Positions 10,012 through 17,555 of a stretch of DNA of 64,000 nucleotides are shown in pieces. How positions within the stretch are numbered: the stretch's first letter is position 1; each line of letters opens with the position of its first letter. This DNA is from Trichlorobacter ammonificans (GTDB taxonomy: Bacteria; Desulfobacterota; Desulfuromonadia; Geobacterales; Pseudopelobacteraceae). The position numbers and the translations under genes are program-made. The stretch lies in NCBI RefSeq assembly GCF_933509905.1, contig NZ_OW150024.1, forward strand, positions 2,158,001 through 2,222,000, in the 5' to 3' direction. The notes beneath the pieces were generated by a model. The model worked only from the letters and a program-made list of their open reading frames with translations, had not been told where the DNA came from and searched no databases.

Positions 10012-10464
10012 CTAGCCTTCGGTCATCACCTTCTCATTGTACAGTCCCTCGATCTTGCGACGATGTCCCAGCTCAACCTCGGCAAAGGTGAGCAGGGTCT
10101 TTTGCAGCACCGGATCCTCGGTCATGCCGGCGGCGGCCTTGTACAACTGGTAGGCCTCTTCCTCGGCTTTCAGCGCAAAGGTGAGGATTTCCTGGTAGTT
10201 CATCTGCGGATGAAACGGCACCTCCCGCAGGTAGCGGCCAATGGTCGCCTCCGGCAGGGCACAACTGTTGTGCTCGGCAATCTTGTCCGGATCGATGCGT
10301 GAAAACACCTCCTTATGGGTCGCCTCTTCGGTTGCCAGCTCCGCAAACAGCTTGCGGGCAGCGGGACTCTCGGTCAGCTCTGCGGCCCGTTTGTACAGCT
10401 GGTAGGCAATTTCCTCTCGCTCAACAGCAAAATCAACAACCTGCTTCAGTGTTATGAAGCTCAT
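10012..10464 (-). CDS. Ferritin-like / rubrerythrin-type two-repeat protein
   Basis: 150 residues from the ATG at 10464, with AGGAGGGG upstream. Two similar halves each carry a carboxylate-rich helix pair: EREEIAYQLYKRAAEL followed by EEATHKEVF, then KAEEEAYQLYKAAAGM followed by EVELGHRRKIEG. The E...ExxH spacing is that of a four-helix ferritin-like di-iron protein; there is no rubredoxin domain. A peroxide-handling or iron-related role is inferred. It overlaps the bcp stop by one base (TGATG), so the two are coupled. Confidence 0.8.
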   Translation of the reverse strand: MSFITLKQVVDFAVEREEIAYQLYKRAAELTESPAARKLFAELATEEATHKEVFSRIDPDKIAEHNSCALPEATIGRYLREVPFHPQMNYQEILTFALKAEEEAYQLYKAAAGMTEDPVLQKTLLTFAEVELGHRRKIEGLYNEKVMTEG

Positions 10465-10952
10465 CAACCCCTCCTATCACAATGATATTCTTTAATATAC
10501 TCAAGAACTTGAGCTGGATGCTGTTCGGCTTTTGAAACCGTGGTCCAGTGTTTCCTGACGATGCCGTCGGGGCAGATAAACACCGTCGAACGGATCACCC
10601 CGGACACGGTCTTACCGTACATGCTCTTTTCACCGAACGCACCATAGGCCTTCATGACCAGGGTATCCGGATCGGAGAGCAGCACCATGTTCAGATCATG
10701 GGCTTCGATGAATTTCCCATGGGAGGCCAGCGAATCCCTGCTGATTCCCAACAGCGTTATGTCGAGTCGATCGAACTCCGGCATCAGGTCACGAAAACTA
10801 CTGGCTTCCCTGGTACATCCCGGGGTGTTGTCCCGGGGATAGAAAAACACGATCAGCCGTTTGCCGGCATAGTCAGCCAGACGGTGGCGTCTGCCGTCGC
10901 TTCCCTCAAGATCGAAATCAGGAGCTGGTTGATCCGTCAGGTTTCTGATCAT
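10464..10952 (-). CDS. bcp: Peroxiredoxin, BCP type
   Basis: 162 residues from the ATG at 10952; a GTG at 10958 would add two residues. The AhpC/TSA fold has the peroxidatic cysteine in YPRDNTPGCTREASSF. In atypical two-Cys BCPs a resolving cysteine usually sits five residues later; here that position is serine, so the enzyme probably works as a one-Cys type with an outside thiol. It reduces hydroperoxides and would pair with the ferritin-like protein downstream for oxidative defence. Confidence 0.9.
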   Translation of the reverse strand: MIRNLTDQPAPDFDLEGSDGRRHRLADYAGKRLIVFFYPRDNTPGCTREASSFRDLMPEFDRLDITLLGISRDSLASHGKFIEAHDLNMVLLSDPDTLVMKAYGAFGEKSMYGKTVSGVIRSTVFICPDGIVRKHWTTVSKAEQHPAQVLEYIKEYHCDRRG

Positions 10953-11111
10953 CCGCACATTCCCCTTTTACCTGTATAGTGCTGCAGACCGTCTGTGCGC
11001 ACCCGCCGCACGAACTGTGCACCTTAATACGGTAAACACACTGAAAATGCAACGGTTTCATATTTTTTTCAACTGCAACTGTAAAAAGATTAGGCAAACC
11101 AAAGCAACCAT

Positions 11112-11127
11112 GTTACCTTTTGGTAAC
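11112..11127. promoter_or_regulatory. Palindromic operator in front of the sigma-54 activator gene
   Basis: GTTACC-TTTT-GGTAAC, a perfect 6+6 inverted repeat, ends 15 bases before the activator ATG. The same arms with a 4-base spacer recur at 12535-12550, in front of nap. The position close to the start codon suggests autoregulation, probably repression, by the activator's own product; that is inference. Confidence 0.65.
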
Positions 11128-11142
11128 GCACAAGGAGTAACC

Positions 11143-12513
11143 ATGTCTCAGTACACCATGTCAGACACCTATCGGTCCATTCTGGAAAGTATCGGCGAGG
11201 GGATCATTTTTGCCGACCAGGATGATCGCCTGACCTACATAAACCAGATGGCCGCCACCATTCGCGGCATCAAGGCGGAAAACTTCATCGGCCGCTCCAT
11301 CCTCGCCGTTCACTCTCCCAAATCGTCGGAGCGGATCAAGCAATTGCTGCTGGAGTTGCGGGCCGGCACCATCACCCAATCCCGCCGGGTCATCGAAGTC
11401 AGGGGGAAATATTTCGAAAACACCTATTACCCGGTGCGACGTCAGGATGGCAGCTATCGCGGCACCCTGTTGGTCAGCCGGGACGTGACAGAAAAGACCC
11501 AGCTCCTCGCGGAAAACCAGTCCCTCAAACAATCCACCGGCAGCCGTTGCTGCGGCCTGGAGGGGTTCGTCAGCATCAGCCCGGCCATGTTGCCGGTCTT
11601 CCAGCTGGTGGGAGCTGCCTCGCCCATCGACTCTACCGTGCTGATTACCGGCGAGTCCGGCACCGGCAAGGAACTGGTAGCCTCTGCCATCCACCGCAAC
11701 AGCAAGCGCTGCAGCCGACAGATGGTGGCGGTCAACTGCGCGGCCCTGCCCGACAATCTGGTGGAGTCGGAGCTGTTCGGCTATGCCCGCGGCGCCTTTA
11801 CCGGTGCCGTCTCCAGCCATCGCGGCAAATTCGAGCAGGCCGACGGCAGTACCATTTTTCTCGACGAAGTTGCCGATCTCCCCCTGCCCGCCCAGGCGAA
11901 ACTATTGCGAGTGCTGCAGGACAAGGCCGTCGTCCGGCTGGGCAGCGAAAAGCAGATCAAGGTGGATGTCCGGATCATTGCGGCTACCAACCGGGATTTG
12001 ACCGCCATGGTGGCGGCGGGCAGCTTCCGCGAAGACCTTTTCTACCGGCTGAACGTTATTTCAGTACGTATCCCCCCCCTGCGGGAACGGCGCGAGGATA
12101 TCCTCCCCCTGGCGGAGTATTTCGTCGGCTGGTTTACCCAGCATATGGAAAAATCAATCCAGGGGCTCTGCGAAGGGACCCGCTCCCTGCTGCTGGCCCA
12201 TGACTACCCCGGCAACGTCCGGGAACTGGAAAACGCCATGGAGCATGCCGTTGCCCTCTGTCAGGGGAACTGCATCGCGCCCCAGGATCTTCCCGACGCC
12301 TTCATTGCCGCCCGCAGCGATGGCCTGCATCAGGACTTCCCCCACCCCCTTGCCGAAGGGGGGACAACCTCTCTGTTTCGCACCCGGGAGCAGTACGAAC
12401 GCCAGGTTATCCTCGAGGCACTGGAGCGGACCGGCGGCCGCAAGGCGGAAGCCGCGAAGCTGCTCAACATCTCCCGCAAAACGCTTTGGGAAAAATTAAA
12501 ACAGTTGCAGTAA
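11143..12513 (+). CDS. PAS-domain sigma-54-dependent transcriptional activator
   Basis: 456 residues from the ATG at 11143 (AAGGAGT 5-11 bases upstream); the frame is open upstream but lacks support. An N-terminal PAS domain (about 5-120: ESIGEGIIFADQDDRLTYIN) is followed by a sigma-54 AAA+ domain with Walker A GESGTGKE, the sigma-54 contact loop GAFTGA, and a C-terminal Fis-type helix-turn-helix (KAEAAKLLNISRKTLWEKL). There is no receiver domain, so the signal is sensed by the PAS part itself. It lies directly upstream of a sigma-54 promoter and the nap genes in the same direction, making it the probable activator of nitrate reduction. Confidence 0.93.
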   Translation: MSQYTMSDTYRSILESIGEGIIFADQDDRLTYINQMAATIRGIKAENFIGRSILAVHSPKSSERIKQLLLELRAGTITQSRRVIEVRGKYFENTYYPVRRQDGSYRGTLLVSRDVTEKTQLLAENQSLKQSTGSRCCGLEGFVSISPAMLPVFQLVGAASPIDSTVLITGESGTGKELVASAIHRNSKRCSRQMVAVNCAALPDNLVESELFGYARGAFTGAVSSHRGKFEQADGSTIFLDEVADLPLPAQAKLLRVLQDKAVVRLGSEKQIKVDVRIIAATNRDLTAMVAAGSFREDLFYRLNVISVRIPPLRERREDILPLAEYFVGWFTQHMEKSIQGLCEGTRSLLLAHDYPGNVRELENAMEHAVALCQGNCIAPQDLPDAFIAARSDGLHQDFPHPLAEGGTTSLFRTREQYERQVILEALERTGGRKAEAAKLLNISRKTLWEKLKQLQ

Positions 12514-12534
12514 ACGTAACGTCCCGCCCATTAT

Positions 12535-12550
12535 GTTACCCTTTGGTAAC
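12535..12550. promoter_or_regulatory. Palindromic upstream activator site for nap
   Basis: GTTACC-CTTT-GGTAAC lies 22 bases after the activator gene stop and about 78 bases before the -24 element of the nap sigma-54 promoter, a typical distance for an enhancer bound by a sigma-54 activator. The arms equal those at 11112-11127. Confidence 0.65.
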
Positions 12551-12626
12551 AAGATTTCTGTGGTCCGATTTCTCCCTTCCCCAGCTTTCTCTTCTGTTTT
12601 CAACACATTAAAAAGCCGTTTCAGTA

Positions 12627-12643
12627 TTGGCACGTCTTCTGCT
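12627..12643 (+). promoter_or_regulatory. Sigma-54 promoter of the nap operon
   Basis: TTGGCACG-TCTT-CTGCT matches the sigma-54 consensus YTGGCACG-N4-TTGCW with one mismatch, and GG and GC are separated by the required 10 bases. Transcription would start near 12654, about 40 bases before napD. The element is directly behind an activator gene and its presumed enhancer site. Confidence 0.75.
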
Positions 12644-12696
12644 CTGTGTAACAGGATTTTATCTTTCTCTTATCTCCCTGTAGCGAGGTGATGCCC

Positions 12697-12969
12697 ATGC
12701 CGATTTCCGGCGTTGTCGTGAAGTGCACTCCCGGAACCGAAGCCTCGGTAGCCGAACACGCGCGGCACTGTGCCGGCGTCGAGGTCCATGCGGCCCTGCC
12801 CGACGGGCAGGTGGTAGCAGTCATCGAGGGTGATACCGTCAAGCAGGGGGCCGAGCGGGCCATGCGCCTCCAGGAGATCGAAGGCGTCATATCGGTCCAG
12901 GTGGCCTACCATAATTTTGAAGACGCAACCACAGAACAAGGAGGCGGGTATGGAATTGACGAGGCGTGA
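12697..12969 (+). CDS. napD: Periplasmic nitrate reductase assembly chaperone NapD
   Basis: About 90 residues, MPISGVVVKCTPGTEASV..., matching NapD in length and in the pattern of N-terminal strand, DGQVVAVIEGD and IEGVISVQVAYHNFE. NapD binds the Tat signal peptide of NapA and holds it back from export until the cofactor is in place. ATGs at 12691 and 12697 are both possible; the second has the better distance from GCGAGG. It overlaps napA by 20 bases and is the first gene of the sigma-54 operon. Confidence 0.88.
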   Translation: MPISGVVVKCTPGTEASVAEHARHCAGVEVHAALPDGQVVAVIEGDTVKQGAERAMRLQEIEGVISVQVAYHNFEDATTEQGGGYGIDEA

Positions 12970-15262
12970 TTTCCTGAAAGCAAGTGCGGCTGCCGCGGCG
13001 TTTGCCGCTGCCGGTGCACCGGGGCTGGCTCCCCGGCTGGCCGAAGCGGCCGATGACAAGGGTATCAAATGGGGCAAAGCCCCCTGTCGGTACTGCGGCG
13101 TCGGCTGCTGTGTCCTGGTGGGGGTGAAGGACGGCAAGATTGTGGCCACCAAAGGCGACCCGGCCGGTCCGGTCAACAAGGGCCTCAACTGTATCAAGGG
13201 CTACTTCCTCGCCAAGGCTCTCTATGGCAAAGATCGCCTGACCACGCCGCTCATCCGCAAAGGGAACAAGATGGTTCCTGCCACCTGGGACGAGGCCCTT
13301 GACCTGATCGCCTCCAAGTACAAGGAAGCCATCACCAACCACGGTCCCGATTCCGTTGCCATCTACGGCTCCGGCCAGTGGACCGTGTTCGAGGGGTACA
13401 CCGCGGTCAAACTGTTCAAGGGGGGCATCGGTACCAACAACGTGGAGCCCAACGCCCGACTCTGCATGGCCTCCGCCGTGGTGGCCTTCATGAACACCTT
13501 CGGGTCCGACGAGCCGATGGGCTGCTACGACGACCTGGATATTGGCGACACCTTCATTCTCTGGGGCGCCAACATGGCGGAAGCTCACCCGATCCTCTTC
13601 TCCCGCCTGATCGACAATAAACTGAAGAATCCCAAGGTGAAGATCATCGACATCGCCACCCGCAGGACCCGCACCACCCAGATGGCCGATGAGTACATCG
13701 CCATGCAGCCCCAGGGTGATCTGGCGGCCCTGAACGCCATTGCCCACGTCATTTTGCGGGACAAGCTCTACGACGAGGCGTTCGTCAACAAGCATGTTTC
13801 CTTCAAGCGGGGCACCGAAAACCAGCCGTACGGCCTGAAGGACAAGGAGGCTCCCAAGGAAGAGCCGAAGCCGCTGACCTTCGAGCAGTACAAGGAACTG
13901 ATGAAGCCCTTCACCCCGGAATGGGCGGAAAAGCTCTCCGGTATCCCGGCCAGAAAAATCGAGGAGCTGGCTCGGCTGTACAGCGACAAGAGCCGCAAGG
14001 TCAACTCCCTCTGGACCATGGGGGTCAACCAGCATGTTCGCGGCGTCTGGGTTAACAACCTGATCTACAACCTCCACCTGCTGACCGGCAAAATCGGCAA
14101 GAAGGGTGAGAACCCGCTCTCCCTCACCGGCCAGCCCTCCGCCTGCGGCACCGCCCGCGAGGTGGGTACCTTTGCCCACCGGCTGCCGGCCGACATGGTG
14201 GTGATGAACGAGGCGCACCGCAAGAAGACTGCTGAAATCTGGGGAATCGACCCCAAGAAGATATCTCCCAAGATGGGACTGCACACCATCGAGATGTATC
14301 GTGCCATTGACCGGGGCGAACTGAAGTGTCTCTGGATTCAGTGCACGAACCCGTTCCAGTCCATTCCCAACCTTTCGCGCTACCGCAAGGCCGCCGAGGC
14401 CCGCAAGGCGTTCATCGTGGTGTCGGACATCTATCCCACCAAGTCCACTGAAGTGGCCGACGTGATTCTTCCCTCCGCCTCCTGGGTGGAGAAGGAGGGA
14501 ATGTACGGCAACACCGAACGCCGCAACCAGCAGTGGTTCAAGCTGGTGGAGCCGCCGGGGCAGGCCAAGGAAGACACCTGGCAGTTGATCCAGCTTGCCA
14601 AACGGCTGGGAATGGGCCACCTCTTCCCCTACAGTGAAAAGGGCTTCTACAAGGAGATGTGGGAAGAGTACCGCAAGTTCACCATCGGCACCGGCAAGGA
14701 CCTGGCCCCCTACGAGGCCTATCAGAAGGTGCGCGGTCTGCGCTGGCCGGTCAAGGCCAACGGCCAGGAGACCCGCTGGCGCTACGTCGACTTCGACGAT
14801 CCCTATGTCAAGCCGGGCGAAGGGCTCAAGTTCTACAAGGCACCGGGCAACAAGGCCAGCATCTGGTTCCGCCCCTACGAGGCCCCGGCGGAGTCGCCGG
14901 ACAAGGACTACCCGTTCTGGTACTGCACCGGTCGTCTGCTGGAGCACTGGCACACCGCCACCATGACCGGCCGGGTGCCCGAGTTGAAGCGGGCCATGCC
15001 GGAGGCCACCCTTGAAATGCATCCGGACGATGCCAAAAAACTGGGGATCAGGAACCGTGACAAGGTCAAGGTCAGCTCCCGGCGCGGATCGGTCATTCTG
15101 CGGGCCGAGATCAACGGCCGCGGCAAGCCGGAAAAAGGGAACGTCTTCACCACCTTCTTCGACGAAACCAAGCTGATCAACGACCTCTGCATCGACGCCT
15201 TCGACCCGCTCTCCAAAGAGCCGGATTTCAAGAAGTGCGCGGTGAAGATCGAGAAGGCGTAA
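12950..15262 (+). CDS. napA: Periplasmic nitrate reductase catalytic subunit
   Basis: 770 residues from the ATG at 12950 (AAGGAGG upstream). A Tat signal (TRRDFLK, then an Ala-rich stretch) is followed by the [4Fe-4S] site C46-x2-C49-x3-C53-x27-C81 and the molybdenum-ligand Cys172 in NARLCMASA. It belongs to the monomeric Nap group of bis-MGD enzymes and reduces nitrate to nitrite in the periplasm. Electrons should come from NapGH via the small cytochrome downstream. It is shorter than the E. coli enzyme (828 residues), like other deltaproteobacterial NapA proteins. Confidence 0.95.
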   Translation: MELTRRDFLKASAAAAAFAAAGAPGLAPRLAEAADDKGIKWGKAPCRYCGVGCCVLVGVKDGKIVATKGDPAGPVNKGLNCIKGYFLAKALYGKDRLTTPLIRKGNKMVPATWDEALDLIASKYKEAITNHGPDSVAIYGSGQWTVFEGYTAVKLFKGGIGTNNVEPNARLCMASAVVAFMNTFGSDEPMGCYDDLDIGDTFILWGANMAEAHPILFSRLIDNKLKNPKVKIIDIATRRTRTTQMADEYIAMQPQGDLAALNAIAHVILRDKLYDEAFVNKHVSFKRGTENQPYGLKDKEAPKEEPKPLTFEQYKELMKPFTPEWAEKLSGIPARKIEELARLYSDKSRKVNSLWTMGVNQHVRGVWVNNLIYNLHLLTGKIGKKGENPLSLTGQPSACGTAREVGTFAHRLPADMVVMNEAHRKKTAEIWGIDPKKISPKMGLHTIEMYRAIDRGELKCLWIQCTNPFQSIPNLSRYRKAAEARKAFIVVSDIYPTKSTEVADVILPSASWVEKEGMYGNTERRNQQWFKLVEPPGQAKEDTWQLIQLAKRLGMGHLFPYSEKGFYKEMWEEYRKFTIGTGKDLAPYEAYQKVRGLRWPVKANGQETRWRYVDFDDPYVKPGEGLKFYKAPGNKASIWFRPYEAPAESPDKDYPFWYCTGRLLEHWHTATMTGRVPELKRAMPEATLEMHPDDAKKLGIRNRDKVKVSSRRGSVILRAEINGRGKPEKGNVFTTFFDETKLINDLCIDAFDPLSKEPDFKKCAVKIEKA

Positions 15263-15268
15263 CCCCGT

Positions 15269-15305
15269 GCCCCCTCACCTTCCTTCCCCGGGGAGGTGAG
15301 GGGGC
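15269..15305 (+). repeat. Perfect 12-bp inverted repeat between napA and napG
   Basis: GCCCCCTCACCT pairs exactly with AGGTGAGGGGGC around a 13-base loop that itself contains CCCCGGGG. There is no T tract, so it is unlikely to be a full terminator; an RNA-stabilising or processing hairpin that sets napA expression above the downstream genes is more plausible. Confidence 0.7.
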
Positions 15306-15319
15306 GACGCAAGGTATGT

Positions 15320-15985
15320 ATGAATCCTGAAACCGAACACCATACCGCCATCAGCCGACGTCTCTTTCTAAAGGGAAGCGTGCTTGCGCCACTGGCCCTT
15401 GCCCTGGGCGGGGGAGCCATATCGGCAGTCTATCTTCGGCCGGCCCAGGCGCGGGAGTTCTACCTGCGGCCGCCGGGCGCCCTGGCAGAGAAGCGCTTTC
15501 TGGCTGCCTGCGTCAAATGCGGCAAATGTGCCCAGGCCTGTCCCTACCAGTCAATCAGCATGGCCGGCGGTGAGGCGGGTATCGGTATCGGCACCCCCCA
15601 TATCGTACCGAGGGAGATGCCCTGTTACCTTTGTCCTGACATCCCCTGCGCCAAGGCATGTCCTTCCGGAGCACTGGATGCCAAGCTCAACGAGGTTGAA
15701 AAGATCCGCATGGGCACGGCGGTGATCGTTGACCGGTCGGCATGCCTCTCCATCCGCGGCCTGCGTTGTGAGGTCTGCTACCGCCAGTGCCCGCTGATCG
15801 ACAAGGCGATCACGCTGCAGAACCGGCACAACACCCGTACCGACGCGCACACCATCATGGAACCGGTGGTGCACAAGGATAAATGCGTCGGCTGCGGTAT
15901 CTGCGAGAAAGTCTGTGTTCTGGAGAAACCGGCCATCGTCATCCAGCGGACGCCGCCGGCGCAGAAAGATCATTATGAATTCTAA
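15320..15985 (+). CDS. napG: Ferredoxin-type quinol dehydrogenase subunit NapG
   Basis: 221 residues from the ATG at 15320. A Tat signal (ISRRLFLKGS, twin Arg at 13-14) precedes four [4Fe-4S] motifs: CVKCGKCAQACP, CYLCPDIPCAKACP, a Cys-rich block CEVCYRQCP, and CVGCGICEKVC. NapG works with membrane NapH to move electrons from menaquinol to the periplasm. It overlaps napH by 11 bases. No napC gene is present in the cluster, so NapGH is the likely quinol route. Confidence 0.92.
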   Translation: MNPETEHHTAISRRLFLKGSVLAPLALALGGGAISAVYLRPAQAREFYLRPPGALAEKRFLAACVKCGKCAQACPYQSISMAGGEAGIGIGTPHIVPREMPCYLCPDIPCAKACPSGALDAKLNEVEKIRMGTAVIVDRSACLSIRGLRCEVCYRQCPLIDKAITLQNRHNTRTDAHTIMEPVVHKDKCVGCGICEKVCVLEKPAIVIQRTPPAQKDHYEF

Positions 15986-16748
15986 ATGGAGCATGGCCCG
16001 CAGGGGCGTACAATTGCTGATGATTGCCCTGCTCGCCTCCCCCCTGGCGGGCCTGACCCTGTTCCGGGGCAACCTGGCGGCGGCGGAGCTCTTGGGTCTT
16101 CCCCTTTCCGATCCGCTGGCCTTTCTGCAGGCCCAGATCGGCGGACGGGTCTTTGTACTCTCGTATCTGGTCAGCACCCTGATCGTGGTCGGCACCTACT
16201 TCCTGCTGGGGGGGCGCAGCTTCTGCGGCTGGGTCTGCCCGGTCAACCTGCTGACGGAGCTGGCCGACCGTCTGCGCGGATCGGAAAAAATCGACCGTGC
16301 GACCCTGCCCCTGTCCGCGAACTACTGGACCCTGGCGCTGGTACTGGCCATGGTGGCACTCACCGGGGTCCCGCTGTTCGAGCTGCTGTCGCCCATCGGT
16401 ATCGTGAGCCGCGCCATTGTCTTCGGCTCACTGCTGCCCCTGCTGCTGGTGGGGGCCATTCTGCTGGTGGAGCTGCTGGTGGCCCGGCGGGTCTGGTGCC
16501 GCTCCCTGTGTCCCCTCGGCGGTTTTTACAGCCTGCTGGGACGATTGAGTCCGCTGCGGGTCGGCTTTGTCGCCGAGCGTTGCACCCACTGCAACGAATG
16601 CACGGCTGTCTGTCCCGTTGAGGAGGTGTTGGCACCATCCCTGGAACAGAACAGTCCCCAGGTGGTCGCCGGTGCCTGCACCCGCTGCATGGCCTGCCTG
16701 GATGCCTGTCCCACCAAGGCACTAACCGTTACACTTGGCTACAAATGA
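15975..16748 (+). CDS. napH: Membrane quinol dehydrogenase subunit NapH
   Basis: 257 residues from the ATG at 15975. About four membrane helices (residues 12-30, 60-78, 116-135 and 146-168), two CxxxCP motifs at the membrane (FCGWVCPV and WCRSLCPLG) and two C-terminal cytoplasmic [4Fe-4S] sites (CTHCNECTAVCP, CTRCMACLDACP) match NapH. It oxidises menaquinol and passes electrons to NapG. Confidence 0.93.
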   Translation: MNSKWSMARRGVQLLMIALLASPLAGLTLFRGNLAAAELLGLPLSDPLAFLQAQIGGRVFVLSYLVSTLIVVGTYFLLGGRSFCGWVCPVNLLTELADRLRGSEKIDRATLPLSANYWTLALVLAMVALTGVPLFELLSPIGIVSRAIVFGSLLPLLLVGAILLVELLVARRVWCRSLCPLGGFYSLLGRLSPLRVGFVAERCTHCNECTAVCPVEEVLAPSLEQNSPQVVAGACTRCMACLDACPTKALTVTLGYK

Positions 16749-16780
16749 TGGATTATCCCTACAAGGCAAGGAGATTCCTG

Positions 16781-17086
16781 ATGAAACGCATGGTACAGCT
16801 TGTCACCACCTTAGGCATGGTAGCCTCCCTGGCGCTTCTGGCGCCCGCATTCGCCAATGAACAGCCCGAATTGAACCTGGCAAAGGATGCGTCGGAGGCG
16901 CCGGGGACTCCCATGGCCGTTCCCCACGTAATGAAGCCGGGCGAAGACGGTGAGGCCTGCAACGCCTGTCACCGTAGCGGCGTTGGCAAGACACCGCCCA
17001 CCTCTCATCCCGAGCGGCTGAACTGTACCCAGTGCCACGTGCAGGGTGAAGTCAAGAAACCGGCCAAGGCCAAGAAAAAGAAGTGA
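16781..17086 (+). CDS. napB: Small diheme c-type cytochrome, NapB-like
   Basis: 101 residues from the ATG at 16781 (AAGGAG about 9 bases upstream). A Sec signal peptide ends near APAFA at 25; the mature part has two heme sites, CNACH and CTQCH, with VPHVMKPGEDGEAC before the first and TSHPERLNC before the second, like the heme regions of NapB. It is shorter than E. coli NapB and ends in a Lys-rich tail. Its place between napH and the napF-like gene supports a role as electron donor to NapA. The gene symbol is an inference from context. Confidence 0.7.
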   Translation: MKRMVQLVTTLGMVASLALLAPAFANEQPELNLAKDASEAPGTPMAVPHVMKPGEDGEACNACHRSGVGKTPPTSHPERLNCTQCHVQGEVKKPAKAKKKK

Positions 17087-17457
17087 CGCTCTCCCGCAAG
17101 GACTTCTTTCGGCAGGGGTTCTTCTCCCTGGGGGACACCCTGCTGAAAACTGCCGGCATCGCCTCGCCGGAAGCGCCTCCCGAGCAGGAGTTTCCGACCA
17201 CTGACGACGTCGGGAATACTGCCGAGCCGCGATGTGCGGAAGCCGACAACAGTCGCTGTCTGGCCCGCAGTTGCGGCTGTTTCAGCTGTATCGAACGCTG
17301 CGAAGTCCAGGCCATTACCCTGGCGGTCGGTACCGGCGTCCTGATCGATACTGCGCTGTGTACCGGTTGCGGTGCCTGCCGCGAGGTCTGCCCGGTGACG
17401 CCGAAGGCGATCCGGCTGGTACGACGGGCGGAGCACAATCAGCCGGCAGCAGCTTGA
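17083..17457 (+). CDS. napF: NapF-like ferredoxin
   Basis: 124 residues, starting at a GTG (17083) that overlaps the previous stop (GTGA). The N-terminus LSRKDFFRQGFF recalls NapF and other Nap-associated ferredoxins. One standard [4Fe-4S] motif (CTGCGACREVCP) pairs with an irregular Cys set (CLARSCGCFSCIERCE), so one or two clusters are possible. NapF is thought to help load iron-sulfur centres into NapA in the cytoplasm. The family is short and variable, hence moderate confidence in the name. Confidence 0.65.
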   Translation: MTLSRKDFFRQGFFSLGDTLLKTAGIASPEAPPEQEFPTTDDVGNTAEPRCAEADNSRCLARSCGCFSCIERCEVQAITLAVGTGVLIDTALCTGCGACREVCPVTPKAIRLVRRAEHNQPAAA

Positions 17458-17501
17458 CATGTTTATTTTTTGTGCAACAAGGACGTAGTACCCTTATTTT
17501 G

Positions 17502-17522
17502 ATTGCATGAATGCCATGCAAT
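17502..17522. repeat. Inverted repeat upstream of the octaheme nitrite reductase gene
   Basis: ATTGCATG-AATGC-CATGCAAT is a perfect 8+8 inverted repeat ending 33 bases before the nitrite reductase start. It could be an operator or a leader hairpin. A TTGACA lies at 17454-17459, but I see no convincing -10 at the right distance. Confidence 0.5.
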
Positions 17523-17555
17523 ACAATCACCACAGGAAGGAAAGGAGAACGAAGT

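Noticed and set aside
12887-15022. 711-residue minus-strand open frame
   Set aside because: Antisense to napA, with no ribosome site or recognisable domain; napA on the plus strand has all cofactor motifs.
16360-16722. Antisense small frames within napH
   Set aside because: No ribosome sites, and the coding strand is clearly napH with conserved CxxxCP motifs.
17454-17482. Full sigma-70 promoter at the TTGACA before the nitrite reductase gene
   Set aside because: No acceptable -10 hexamer lies 16-18 bases downstream, so only the inverted repeat is reported as a feature.
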